Below are positions 23,462-31,630 of a stretch of 33,300 nt of DNA, in pieces. This DNA comes from Acidimicrobiaceae bacterium (GTDB taxonomy: Bacteria; Actinomycetota; Acidimicrobiia; Acidimicrobiales; Ilumatobacteraceae), in NCBI GenBank assembly GCA_947488685.1, contig CANLAH010000007.1, positions 1-33,300 on the forward strand, given 5' to 3'. Numbering within the stretch: position 1 is the stretch's first letter; each line of letters begins with the position of its first letter. The notes beneath the pieces are model-generated. The model saw nothing but the letters and a program-made list of their open reading frames with translations, ran no database searches and had not been told where the DNA came from. A program made the position numbers and the translations under genes.

Positions 23462-24568
23462 ATGCGCGGAATCATTTACGACGGAACCACGTCACGACTA
23501 GTTGAGGGAATCCAAGTTCGCGATCCTGGACCGCGCGAAGTCATCGTTGAAATCGGGGCAGCCGGCCTCTGTCACAGCGACGTCAGTTACATGAGTGGCC
23601 TCTACCCTGTTCCGTCACCTGGCGTGTGTGGTCACGAAGGAGCCGGAATCGTCACGACGGTCGGCAATGCCGTCACGCATGTGAAACCGGGAGACCATGT
23701 CATTATTGCCACCCTGTCTTCGTGCGGAATGTGCGAGTACTGCGCGTCTGGACGCCCAACGGCGTGTCGGGCAACTCTTGCCAACTGGAGCCAGCCTTTT
23801 ACCTTTGAAGGAAACCCGATCTTTAATTTTGCAGCGACAAGTGCTTTTGTTGAGCGCACATTGGTGCGCGATGTGCAGTGCGTCAAGATTCCCGATGATG
23901 TGCCGCTGTCGTCAGCGGCCATTGTGGGATGTGGTGTAGTTACCGGAATGGGTGCTGTTTTCAACAGAGCAAATGTTCAGCGTGGACAGAGTGCTGCAGT
24001 CTTTGGTGTTGGAGGGGTTGGACTCAATGTCATCCAGGCGCTGCGTGTTCAGGGTGCAACCACAATCATCGCGATCGATACTGTTCCCGAAAAAGAATCA
24101 ATCGCCCGAAAATTTGGAGCCACCCACTTTATTGACGGCAAGCGCGAAGACATTGTTGACGCAATTGCTCAAATCTGCCCATCAAGTGCCACTGCACCAC
24201 GTGGTGCGTTTAACTCTGGCGGCGTGAACTGGGCATTTGATTGTGTCGCTCATCCAACCGTTACATGGAATGCGCTTGAGTCACTGGACTGGGAAGGAAC
24301 TGTTGTCGTCATCGGTGTCGCATCGCAAACAGCAGAGTTCAAAGGCTTGTATGGTCGCCTCACTCAGGTCGACAGAGGCATCATCGGTTGTCGCTACGGC
24401 TCAATCTCGCCACATCGCGATATCCCACGGATTATAGAGATGTACCGTCGCGGAGATGTGCTACTTGATGAACTTGTCACAGCGATTCATCCAATTGAAA
24501 AGTGGCAAGACGCAGTTCATGAGATGGAAACTGGAGCAGTTGCTCGCGGCGTTTTGTCGTTTCAGTAA
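23462..24568 (+). CDS. Zinc-dependent alcohol dehydrogenase (MDR family)
   Basis: A 368-residue medium-chain dehydrogenase/reductase. Catalytic zinc ligands are visible in AGLCHSD (Cys) and CGHEGAG (His-Glu), and the structural zinc site is CGMCEYCASGRPTAC (four Cys). The Rossmann motif is GVGGVGLNVIQ, followed by an acidic residue (IAIDT) that indicates NAD. The architecture is like class III/long-chain ADHs. It would oxidise a primary or secondary alcohol to the aldehyde or ketone, possibly providing the acid activated by the neighbouring ligases (inference). It begins 52 nt after the FadD3-like gene and ends 12 nt before the next ligase, so it is within the same operon. Confidence 0.93.
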   Translation: MRGIIYDGTTSRLVEGIQVRDPGPREVIVEIGAAGLCHSDVSYMSGLYPVPSPGVCGHEGAGIVTTVGNAVTHVKPGDHVIIATLSSCGMCEYCASGRPTACRATLANWSQPFTFEGNPIFNFAATSAFVERTLVRDVQCVKIPDDVPLSSAAIVGCGVVTGMGAVFNRANVQRGQSAAVFGVGGVGLNVIQALRVQGATTIIAIDTVPEKESIARKFGATHFIDGKREDIVDAIAQICPSSATAPRGAFNSGGVNWAFDCVAHPTVTWNALESLDWEGTVVVIGVASQTAEFKGLYGRLTQVDRGIIGCRYGSISPHRDIPRIIEMYRRGDVLLDELVTAIHPIEKWQDAVHEMETGAVARGVLSFQ

Positions 24569-24580
24569 TTCGGTTCAAAG

Positions 24581-26071
24581 ATGCAACTTCCCCCTGCCCC
24601 GTTGACAGGGAACTTCAGTTCTGTCCTCGATGTCTTTGATGAGGTCATTCGGGTTGCGCCTCTCCACGAAGCATTTGTTCAACCTAGTGCCAACGCGCCA
24701 ACACGTCGATTAAGTTTTGTTGACTGGGCGACACAGGCTGATGCCTTGGCTGGCTGGTTACACGAACAGGGTGTGCGCAAGGGAGATGTTGTTGGACTGC
24801 AATTACCAAGCGGTATCGACTATGCAATCGCATACCAAGCCATTGTTCGTGTTGGCGCACTCGCCACTGGCATAAACCCACGCCTTGGTCCTAGTGAGAT
24901 TAGCCACATCATTGCACGTTGCGAACCCGTGTATGTTTTCGACGGCGCTTTGCCAGACTGCCACGGTGGAGACCCATTGCGACGACGAGTCGCTCTTGAA
25001 TCAACAGATCCGATGGCCATAGTTTGGACTGGCGGAACAACTGGCTTTCCAAAAGGTGCGTGGTTTGATCATGCTTGTCTTGAAGCAATGTCACACGGTG
25101 CTGCACCGCTGAGCGTTGTCGGTGATCGCCGTTTGTCACCACTCCCCTTTGCTCATATTGGGGCAATGACGCGTGTCTGGGATGAATTGATGCATCTCAT
25201 CACCACAGTGATTGTGCCGTCTCCATGGACTGCCGCTGGTGCGCTGAGTGCAATCCATTCCGAACGCGTCAGTGTCAGTCAAGGAGTCCCGACACAGTAT
25301 CGAATGATGTTTGATCATCCAGACTTTGCAGCGACTGATACTTCTCACCTACGCATCGCTGGCATTGGTGCAGCGCGTATTCCTCCCGAACTCGTAATGG
25401 AAATGCAAGAAAAACTAAAATGTCCGGTTGTGGTGCGCTACGCCAGCACAGAAGGATGCCTAGCAACCGGAACCCGACTCGACGATGACATTGAGACCAT
25501 CTGCACAACGGTGGGCAGACCAAATGGTGGGGTCAAGATTCGCATTGTTGCATCTGACGGTTCAGAATGCGCGCCGAATGAAGTCGGCACGGTGCAATTG
25601 CACAGCCGTGCACGAATGCGCGGATACTGGAAAGACCCCGAACTTACGAATCAATCTATTACGCCTGACGACTGGCTGATCACAGGTGATCTTGGTCGCG
25701 TCGATGCAGTTGGCAACTTGCATCTCGCTGGGCGCAGCACCGAAATGTATATCCGAGGTGGCTATAACGTGTATCCAATTGAGATTGAAAATGTTCTTGG
25801 CACGTATTCAGACATCTTGAGCGCGGCCATTGTGGGCGCATCTGTGTCAGACAGATTAGGCGAGATCGGTGTACTTTTTGCCGTTGCCCGACCGGGGACA
25901 ACACTCGAACTGTCAGCCATCCGCTCCTTTGTTCAAGCATCTTTGGCCAACTACAAGGCTCCCGATATCTTGGTGGTAGTTGCAGAACTTCCGCTGACAT
26001 CACTAGGCAAAGTAGACAAGAAGCAACTACAACCAACAGCAGATCAGGAGGCCGCCCAATGGTCGCGCTAG
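24581..26071 (+). CDS. Acyl-CoA synthetase (class I adenylate-forming)
   Basis: A 496-residue AMP-binding ligase. The P-loop is WTGGTTGFPKG (149-159); the A5-like motif is YASTEGCLATGT; the hinge region is LAGRSTEMYIRGGYNVYP with the usual EIEN after it, and K477 in TSLGKVDKK is the C-terminal catalytic lysine. The N-terminal part between residues 115 and 140 is shorter than in its two operon paralogues. The substrate cannot be deduced. Its end overlaps the next ligase gene by 13 bases, so the two are cotranscribed. Three CoA ligases in one operon suggest several acid intermediates, or distinct substrates entering one pathway. Confidence 0.92.
   Translation: MQLPPAPLTGNFSSVLDVFDEVIRVAPLHEAFVQPSANAPTRRLSFVDWATQADALAGWLHEQGVRKGDVVGLQLPSGIDYAIAYQAIVRVGALATGINPRLGPSEISHIIARCEPVYVFDGALPDCHGGDPLRRRVALESTDPMAIVWTGGTTGFPKGAWFDHACLEAMSHGAAPLSVVGDRRLSPLPFAHIGAMTRVWDELMHLITTVIVPSPWTAAGALSAIHSERVSVSQGVPTQYRMMFDHPDFAATDTSHLRIAGIGAARIPPELVMEMQEKLKCPVVVRYASTEGCLATGTRLDDDIETICTTVGRPNGGVKIRIVASDGSECAPNEVGTVQLHSRARMRGYWKDPELTNQSITPDDWLITGDLGRVDAVGNLHLAGRSTEMYIRGGYNVYPIEIENVLGTYSDILSAAIVGASVSDRLGEIGVLFAVARPGTTLELSAIRSFVQASLANYKAPDILVVVAELPLTSLGKVDKKQLQPTADQEAAQWSR
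26046..26051 (+). promoter_or_regulatory. Consensus ribosome binding site inside the preceding ligase gene
   Basis: A full AGGAGG lies seven bases before the ATG at 26059, still within the coding region of the previous ligase. It supports the 13-base gene overlap as real. Confidence 0.7.
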
Positions 26072-27606
26072 ATACGGTTCTCGACACCACGAACAAAACT
26101 TTGTGGCAACTCATTGAAGAACGCGCCTCTACAACTCCAGACAAGTGCATGGCTCGAGATGAATCTGGCCGAACAATGACGTATGGTCGTTATCGCGAGT
26201 GGTGCCTTCAAGTTGCAGCAGGTCTTTATGAGATGGGTATTGGCATCGGATCAAAAGTGTCTTGGATCATGCCATCACGATTTGAATCATTTGTACTCAC
26301 TGGCGCTCTGAGCAGACTCGGTGCAATTCAGAATCCGATTCTGACGATCTATCGTGCACGTGAAGTGGGTTTCATCGCTCAACAAAGCGACTGTCAATTC
26401 CTGATTATCCCCAATGTATTTCGTGGTTTTGAGTATCCGGCAATGGCAACAGAAGCAGTGGCCAGACTGAGCACGACGGTCGTTGTGGCTGATCCAGATC
26501 TGCCAGAAGCAAGTCCAACAATTCTGCCCGCCTATGTGTCTGCGCTCAAAGAATTGCGGTGGTTATTTTATTCTTCCGGCACAACCGCAGATCCAAAAGG
26601 AGCCAAACACAGTGACTACTCTTTGTCTGCGGCCAACAACGGAATGCAATGGAGCATGCAGGTTGGGCCCGATGACAAAGCAGCAGTTGTCTTTCCGATC
26701 ACACATGTCGGCGGATTGGTTTGGTTATTTAATGCGATGCAAACTGGTGTAGAACTACTCATGGTTGAAACATTTAACTCAACTGAGACACCAAAGTATC
26801 TCGGAGATTGTGGCGTTACATGTGCTGGTGCTGGCACTGTGTTTTGGCTTGCGTATCTCAACGCACAGCGACAACTGCCGGCCGGTGAAATATTAATGCC
26901 AACTGTTCGTATCTTTAATGGTGGCGGTGCCCCAAAACCAAAGACCTTGCACTACGAAATGCTCGCCGAGTTAGGTGCTCCCGTCATTGGCGGCTGGGGT
27001 CTCACGGAGAGCCCAATTAACACAATGGTGCACGTTGATGACCCCGATCATAAAAAAGCCGAGACCGATGGTCGCGCGTGTCCTGATGTATTACTTCGAA
27101 CGGTCATTGACGGTCGCAACTGCAATGCTGGCGAAGAAGGTGAACTGCGCGTCAAAGGTCCGCAGGTATGCATGGGATACCTGGATGCGTCTCTTGATGC
27201 TGACGCTTTTGACGAAGATGGGTGGTTTCGTACTGGAGATCTCGGAGTAATCGACGCGGAAGGTTTTGTCAGCATCACTGGACGCCTAAAAGACATCATC
27301 ATTCGCAAAGGTGAAAACATCAGCGCTAAAGAAATCGAAGATCTGCTTTACGCTCATCCTGCAATTGCTGATTGCGCTGTGATTGGACTTCCGGACGCCA
27401 GCAGCGGAGAACGTGCGTGTGCGGTGGTCGTTCTGAAAGAAGGCAGTTCTCTGTCTCTTCCAGAAATGGTCGACTACCTTCGCAACAAACAACTATCAAT
27501 GCACAAAGTGCCAGAACAACTCGAAATTATCAATGTTCTCCCACGCAACCCAAGTGGCAAAGTACTCAAAAAAGACCTCCGTGTCACCTATGGTGGCAGG
27601 ATCTAA
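26059..27606 (+). CDS. Acyl-CoA synthetase (class I adenylate-forming)
   Basis: A 515-residue AMP-binding ligase. The P-loop is YSSGTTADPKG (171-181), in which Ala replaces the usual second Gly. The downstream motifs GGWGLTESP, GRLKDIIIRKGENISAKEIED and K501 in NPSGKVLKK are intact, so it should be active. The IIRKGENISAKEIED hinge is typical of the group that contains cyclohexanecarboxylate-CoA ligase (AliA) and related mid-size acid ligases, differing from FadD19 and FadD3 in this window. The substrate is unknown; an alicyclic or branched acid is a reasonable guess. It is followed 15 nt later by an SDR gene in the same direction. Confidence 0.92.
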   Translation: MVALDTVLDTTNKTLWQLIEERASTTPDKCMARDESGRTMTYGRYREWCLQVAAGLYEMGIGIGSKVSWIMPSRFESFVLTGALSRLGAIQNPILTIYRAREVGFIAQQSDCQFLIIPNVFRGFEYPAMATEAVARLSTTVVVADPDLPEASPTILPAYVSALKELRWLFYSSGTTADPKGAKHSDYSLSAANNGMQWSMQVGPDDKAAVVFPITHVGGLVWLFNAMQTGVELLMVETFNSTETPKYLGDCGVTCAGAGTVFWLAYLNAQRQLPAGEILMPTVRIFNGGGAPKPKTLHYEMLAELGAPVIGGWGLTESPINTMVHVDDPDHKKAETDGRACPDVLLRTVIDGRNCNAGEEGELRVKGPQVCMGYLDASLDADAFDEDGWFRTGDLGVIDAEGFVSITGRLKDIIIRKGENISAKEIEDLLYAHPAIADCAVIGLPDASSGERACAVVVLKEGSSLSLPEMVDYLRNKQLSMHKVPEQLEIINVLPRNPSGKVLKKDLRVTYGGRI

Positions 27607-27621
27607 CGAAAGAAGAACATC

Positions 27622-28362
27622 ATGGGCAAATTAGACGGGAAAAAAGCAATCATCACGGGTGCTGGCTCCGGCATTGGCAAAGCGACTGCGATTCGATTCG
27701 CTGCTGAGGGAGCACGTGTTGCGTGCGTCGATCTGCGCGGGGCACAAGACACTGTGTCTCAAATTGGTGGCGACGCATTTGCTCTTGACTGCAATATTGC
27801 AGATGCCAGCGCAGTCGAATCAATGGTGGATAGTGCTGTTGCCACGATGGGTGGTCTTGACATCTTGTGCAATATCGCTGGTATCGGACATTTTGCGTGG
27901 AGCCACGAAGAACCACCTGCAGAGTTTGACAAGATACTCGCCGTCAACCTGAACGGCACCTTCTACACGTGTCGCTTTGCGCTTCCCCATCTACTCGCAG
28001 GAGGCGGCGGCGTGATCGTGAACACTGCAAGCACTGCTGGCTTAATTGGGCAACCATGGAGTGCGGCATATTGCGCCAGCAAAGGCGGAGTCGTGATGCT
28101 CACAAGGGCTCTGGCGTATGAATACCGTGACCAAAATATTCGCGTGGTGGGCATTGCCCCTGGCGGCACTAATACAAACATTATTAGTTCGTTCTCGAGT
28201 ATTCCAGAAGGAGCCGACTACAAATTGATTAACAAGTTGATGACGCCGGTAAAAAATGCAGACCCATCAGAAATTGCTGGAGCATTTGCATTTGTAGCGA
28301 GTGACGAAGGTCGATTTATTACTGGATCGATTCTCACCATTGACGGCGGAATTGTTTGCTGA
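27622..28362 (+). CDS. SDR family oxidoreductase
   Basis: A 246-residue classical SDR. The glycine motif is TGAGSGIG (12-19), with D37 after the second strand (CVDLRG) indicating NAD. The NNAG motif appears as CNIAG, and the catalytic residues are S137, Y150 and K154 (YCASK). The ending ITGSILTIDGG is standard. GAAAGAAG upstream serves as ribosome site. It is the last gene of the rightward operon that starts at the amidohydrolase, and its stop is one base away from the stop of the convergent TauD-family gene. A role as 3-hydroxyacyl-CoA or hydroxysteroid-type dehydrogenase is plausible; the substrate is not determinable. Confidence 0.93.
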   Translation: MGKLDGKKAIITGAGSGIGKATAIRFAAEGARVACVDLRGAQDTVSQIGGDAFALDCNIADASAVESMVDSAVATMGGLDILCNIAGIGHFAWSHEEPPAEFDKILAVNLNGTFYTCRFALPHLLAGGGGVIVNTASTAGLIGQPWSAAYCASKGGVVMLTRALAYEYRDQNIRVVGIAPGGTNTNIISSFSSIPEGADYKLINKLMTPVKNADPSEIAGAFAFVASDEGRFITGSILTIDGGIVC

Positions 28363-28363
28363 T

Positions 28364-29338
28364 TTATTTTGTAGGTCGATGCCCGATAATGCTGGCACGT
28401 TCCATTATGCGAATATCTGGATAATAATCACTCGCTGCGTAATGCTGAACAGCGTGGTTATCCCAAAATGCAACGCTGTCTTTTTGCCACTGAAAACGGC
28501 ACTGATACTCAAGATACGTTGATTGCCGCGTTAAGTGTGCAATGAGATCTTCGCTCTCTTGATGTGACAAGCCAACAATGCGAGTAACAAAAAATGGATT
28601 GACGTACAAATACCTGCGACCAGTGACGGGATGTCGCGGCGCAACCGGATGATGCATCACCGGATACTGCAATCGCATCTCAGCTTGTTTTTCTTCTGTT
28701 AATCGAACTCCAAAGGACGGCATGAAGTCATGCTCCGCTTCAAGATTTTCAATCTGAGCCTTTATCTCTTCAGATAAGCCGTCGTATGCAGCGTGCATGT
28801 CACAGAACAGTGTGTCTCCGCCAGTTTCTGGAACCTGAAGTGCGTGCAATACCGCACCTAGTGATGGAATCTCTCTCCATGTGACATCGTGATGCCACGC
28901 ATTTTCGTATCCGCCAACTTCTGCTGATTTTGCAAACCTCACCAATTCAGGTTTGCCATCAGTTCCTGGCAAAAACGGATGCAGTTCGAGTTCTCCGAAC
29001 TGCGCAGCAAATGCAATGTGCTGATCGGCACTTAATGGTTGGTCACGAAAAAAAATTACTTTGTACTCAGCCAGCGCCTGCTTGACTTCTGCCAACACAC
29101 TGGATGCCAATGGTTTTGTGATGTCAATATCATGAAGTTCAGCGCCAACAGTTGCCCCAAGTCGCTTGACACGAAATGTTTTCCACTGCAGCGCATTGAG
29201 ACGCGCTCTCTCTGCGGCCAGAAATAGAACAGGCCCTACGGTCATCTGCCCCACATGAATCTGTCTATTAGAGAACCTGATCGCTGGATCTCCGGCGTCT
29301 TTGGCTTTTTCTAGATCTCGCTCTTGTGTTGTCGACAC
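28364..29338 (-). CDS. TauD/TfdA family Fe(II)/2-oxoglutarate dioxygenase
   Basis: A 324-residue non-heme iron dioxygenase. The facial triad is H149 and D151 (WHHDVTW) with distal H299 (DNHAVQHYA); R314 in RIMERASI would bind the 2-oxoglutarate carboxylate. Family members hydroxylate an alkyl C-H, often releasing sulfite, a phenol or an aldehyde from sulfonates, sulfates or aryloxy acids, so the substrate here remains open. An unusual N-terminal stretch of about 50 residues precedes the TauD start (FRVKRLGATVGAELHDIDI). The GTG start is supported by AAAAGGGGG ending six bases before it. The gene stands alone leftward and faces operator site C, so it is probably coregulated with the divergent FadE operon. 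Confidence 0.92.
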   Translation of the reverse strand: MSTTQERDLEKAKDAGDPAIRFSNRQIHVGQMTVGPVLFLAAERARLNALQWKTFRVKRLGATVGAELHDIDITKPLASSVLAEVKQALAEYKVIFFRDQPLSADQHIAFAAQFGELELHPFLPGTDGKPELVRFAKSAEVGGYENAWHHDVTWREIPSLGAVLHALQVPETGGDTLFCDMHAAYDGLSEEIKAQIENLEAEHDFMPSFGVRLTEEKQAEMRLQYPVMHHPVAPRHPVTGRRYLYVNPFFVTRIVGLSHQESEDLIAHLTRQSTYLEYQCRFQWQKDSVAFWDNHAVQHYAASDYYPDIRIMERASIIGHRPTK

Positions 29339-29344
29339 GGCTTA

Positions 29345-29353
29345 CCCCCTTTT
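29345..29353 (-). promoter_or_regulatory. Strong ribosome binding site for a GTG start
   Basis: Minus-strand AAAAGGGGG ends six bases before the GTG at 29338, supporting that non-ATG start of the dioxygenase gene. Confidence 0.65.
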
Positions 29354-29406
29354 GAGGACGACTCTTCCGAGCCCCTCAAATCCGATGATAGTGCCTCTCC
29401 TGGGGG

Positions 29407-29427
29407 TTTCTGACGGTGTATCAGATA
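29407..29427. promoter_or_regulatory. Palindromic operator, site C (TetR-type)
   Basis: A degenerate copy of the operator with core TCTGAC-GGTGT-ATCAGA, in the divergent region between the TauD-family gene and the FadE operon. GATACT (29424-29429) at its right edge is a possible -10 for the rightward operon, and minus-strand TATCAT (29385-29390) is a possible -10 for the leftward gene. The operon it would control contains a TetR gene, so autoregulation is expected. Confidence 0.7.
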
Positions 29428-29442
29428 CTCTCGCGGGTGGCT

Positions 29443-30630
29443 ATGGATCTTAGATACACCGAACAAGAGCAGACCTTTCGGGCTGAGTTGCGGGCGTGGC
29501 TCGCCGATGTATTGCCGTCGGTCGCCCCAGAGCCCCATCGCGATGACTGGAAAAATCGACGCGTCTGGGATACCGGATGGCAACGGATGCTTTTTGATGC
29601 TGGATATGCCGGAATCAATTGGCCAAAAGAATACGGCGGTCGGGGTGCCACGCCGACCGAACATTTAATTTTCTTAGAAGAAACTGAACGCATGCGAGCG
29701 CCTTATGTGGGCATGAACTTTGTTGGACTACTGCACGCAGGACCAACGCTCGTGGCCGAAGCAAGCACAGAACAAAAGGCACATCATCTGCCATCGATTC
29801 TCAAAGGAGATCATGTCTGGTGTCAAGGCTTCAGCGAACCAAATGCCGGAAGTGATCTAGCAAGCCTGCAATGTCGTGCCATTCGTGACGGAGACGACTA
29901 TGTCATCACTGGTCAAAAGATCTGGACAAGTTTTGCGCACATCGCCGACTATTGCGAGATGCTTGTGCGCACCGACACCGAAGTTCCTAAGCATCGCGGA
30001 ATCACATGGTTGATTCTGCCGATGGATGCCAAGGGGATGGATATTCGACCTTTGCGAACAATGGAAGGCAGCACTGAATTTTGCGAAGTCTTTTTTGATG
30101 AAGTTCGAGTTCCTGTCGCAAATCGGGTCGGAGACGAAAACGACGGATGGCGTGTTGCAATGGTGACCTTGTCGTTTGAGCGTGGCACCGCCTTTGTGAG
30201 CGAAATGTTGCAATCGATGGAACTCGTGCGAGATCTTGCTGATCTTGCAAAAAAAGTCACTCGCAACGGATCAGCTGCATGGGATGACACAGGACTCCGA
30301 CGTGATATCGCACATCTGTCTGGCGAACTTGATGCTCTTTGGTCGCTCACCAAGCGCAACATCAGCGAGGCGCAACGCACCGGCTTTGTTGGTGTCGGCG
30401 GAAACGTCTTCAAACTTGCTTATAGCGAACTCCGTCAGCGCCTCGGAGAATTGTCTCTGCGCTTACTTGATCGCGCATCACTCTCACTTGACGACGTACA
30501 CGAATTACCCACCGGAAAACATGTTCATGGGCGCATCCACGCACTTTCGATTGGCATTGCAGCCGGAACATCTCAAGTACAACGCAACATTGTTGCCGAG
30601 CGCACACTCGGCTTGCCCAAGGATCGATAA
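29443..30630 (+). CDS. Acyl-CoA dehydrogenase (FadE30-like)
   Basis: A 395-residue acyl-CoA dehydrogenase. It has GINWPKEYGGRG, the loop FSEPNAGSDLASLQC (130-144), VITGQKIWTS and the C-terminal QRNIVAERTLGLPKDR. The MCAD-type catalytic Glu just before GTSQVQ is replaced by Ala (AAGTSQVQ); E246 in the helix-G block TLSFERGTA is the candidate base. VAMVTLSFERG and the ending recall FadE30 of the steroid C/D-ring pathway (from memory). The ATG at 29443 matches the family N-terminus MDLRYTEQEQ; another start 27 bases upstream lies inside operator C. A smaller dehydrogenase follows 9 nt later, probably as heteromeric partner. Confidence 0.92.
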   Translation: MDLRYTEQEQTFRAELRAWLADVLPSVAPEPHRDDWKNRRVWDTGWQRMLFDAGYAGINWPKEYGGRGATPTEHLIFLEETERMRAPYVGMNFVGLLHAGPTLVAEASTEQKAHHLPSILKGDHVWCQGFSEPNAGSDLASLQCRAIRDGDDYVITGQKIWTSFAHIADYCEMLVRTDTEVPKHRGITWLILPMDAKGMDIRPLRTMEGSTEFCEVFFDEVRVPVANRVGDENDGWRVAMVTLSFERGTAFVSEMLQSMELVRDLADLAKKVTRNGSAAWDDTGLRRDIAHLSGELDALWSLTKRNISEAQRTGFVGVGGNVFKLAYSELRQRLGELSLRLLDRASLSLDDVHELPTGKHVHGRIHALSIGIAAGTSQVQRNIVAERTLGLPKDR

Positions 30631-30639
30631 GGAAGTCTG

Positions 30640-31599
30640 ATGGATTTTTGGCGCACGCAAGATCAAGAAGCATTACAAGACGGGATTCGTTCTTTTTGTC
30701 AGGGACGTTTTCCGATTGAGTCTTTGCAGCCCATCGAAGCCACTGGCGGACGCCTTGATCGAGCGGCATGGCGAGATTTGGCTGGAGTTGGCGTTTTTTC
30801 TTTGCGCCACGATGGTTTCAGCATCACAGACTCAGCGCTTGTCTTTGAAGAACTCGGACGTGCATTAATCCCTGGGCCGCTCACCGCAACATACTTAGCC
30901 GCGACGCATTTGCGCACAGTTCTTGAAGGTGCAGACTCTGGCGAACGCATCGTGGGTCTTGCTCAAGTTGCCGAACCTGTCACCATGGCAGAACACTTAC
31001 TCGACCTGGATTCCTTGCTCATCTTGCAGGGTGATTCGATTGCTGTTGTCGATCCAAACTCTGTGCCCACGCAGGTTGTTGAAAGACCTCTTGATCCTCT
31101 CACCCCTGTGCACGTGATGTTGTCTGCGACTGGTGGCGAAATTGTCGCAACGGGCGACGTAGTTCGTCAATGGTGTCGCGAGGGTGCTGTACTCACTGCG
31201 GCGATGCAAGTCGGAGCAAGTTTTGCGGCCATTGATCTGGCTGTTGAATACGCCAAGGGGCGCGAGCAATTCGGACGTCCGATCGGAGCGTTTCAGGCCG
31301 TTAAACACATGGCTGCAGACATGTTGGTAAAAGCAGAAGTCGCGCGTGCTGCGACATACGCAGCGGCAGTCAATCTTGATGGCAATGGCGACGACGATCT
31401 TGATCGAGCAGTCAGCGTCGCCAAAATGCTGGCAGGTGATGCTGCTCTCTTTTGTGGCAAGATCGGAATCCAGATCCATGGCGGAATGGGATTCACGTGG
31501 GAAGTAAATGCGCAGCGCTACTGGAAACGTGCAGTTGTTCTAGACACTCATTACGGAAACAGCGAGATGCATGCCGATGCACTTGCTGGATCGATGTAG
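30640..31599 (+). CDS. Acyl-CoA dehydrogenase, short partner subunit
   Basis: A 319-residue acyl-CoA dehydrogenase with a shortened N-terminal and middle domain, like the beta subunits of ChsE-type heterotetramers. It contains YAKGREQFGRPIGAFQAVKH, the FAD-contacting RxQFG-type block, and GIQIHGGMGFTWEVNAQRYW near the end. In place of the usual catalytic-loop ending it has THYGNSEMHAD. AAGGAAG just upstream of the ATG gives good translation. The adjacent 395-residue dehydrogenase is the probable partner; this makes a second alpha/beta dehydrogenase pair in the window and suggests a second dehydrogenation step or substrate. Independent activity is less likely. Confidence 0.9.
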   Translation: MDFWRTQDQEALQDGIRSFCQGRFPIESLQPIEATGGRLDRAAWRDLAGVGVFSLRHDGFSITDSALVFEELGRALIPGPLTATYLAATHLRTVLEGADSGERIVGLAQVAEPVTMAEHLLDLDSLLILQGDSIAVVDPNSVPTQVVERPLDPLTPVHVMLSATGGEIVATGDVVRQWCREGAVLTAAMQVGASFAAIDLAVEYAKGREQFGRPIGAFQAVKHMAADMLVKAEVARAATYAAAVNLDGNGDDDLDRAVSVAKMLAGDAALFCGKIGIQIHGGMGFTWEVNAQRYWKRAVVLDTHYGNSEMHADALAGSM

Positions 31600-31620
31600 T
31601 GATATTGCGTGCACACACAA

Positions 31621-31625
31621 AGGAG
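31621..31625 (+). promoter_or_regulatory. Ribosome binding site deciding an SDR start
   Basis: AGGAG lies five bases before the ATG at 31631 and selects it over an in-frame ATG 60 bases upstream, which lies inside the preceding dehydrogenase gene. Confidence 0.6.
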
Positions 31626-31630
31626 TCATT

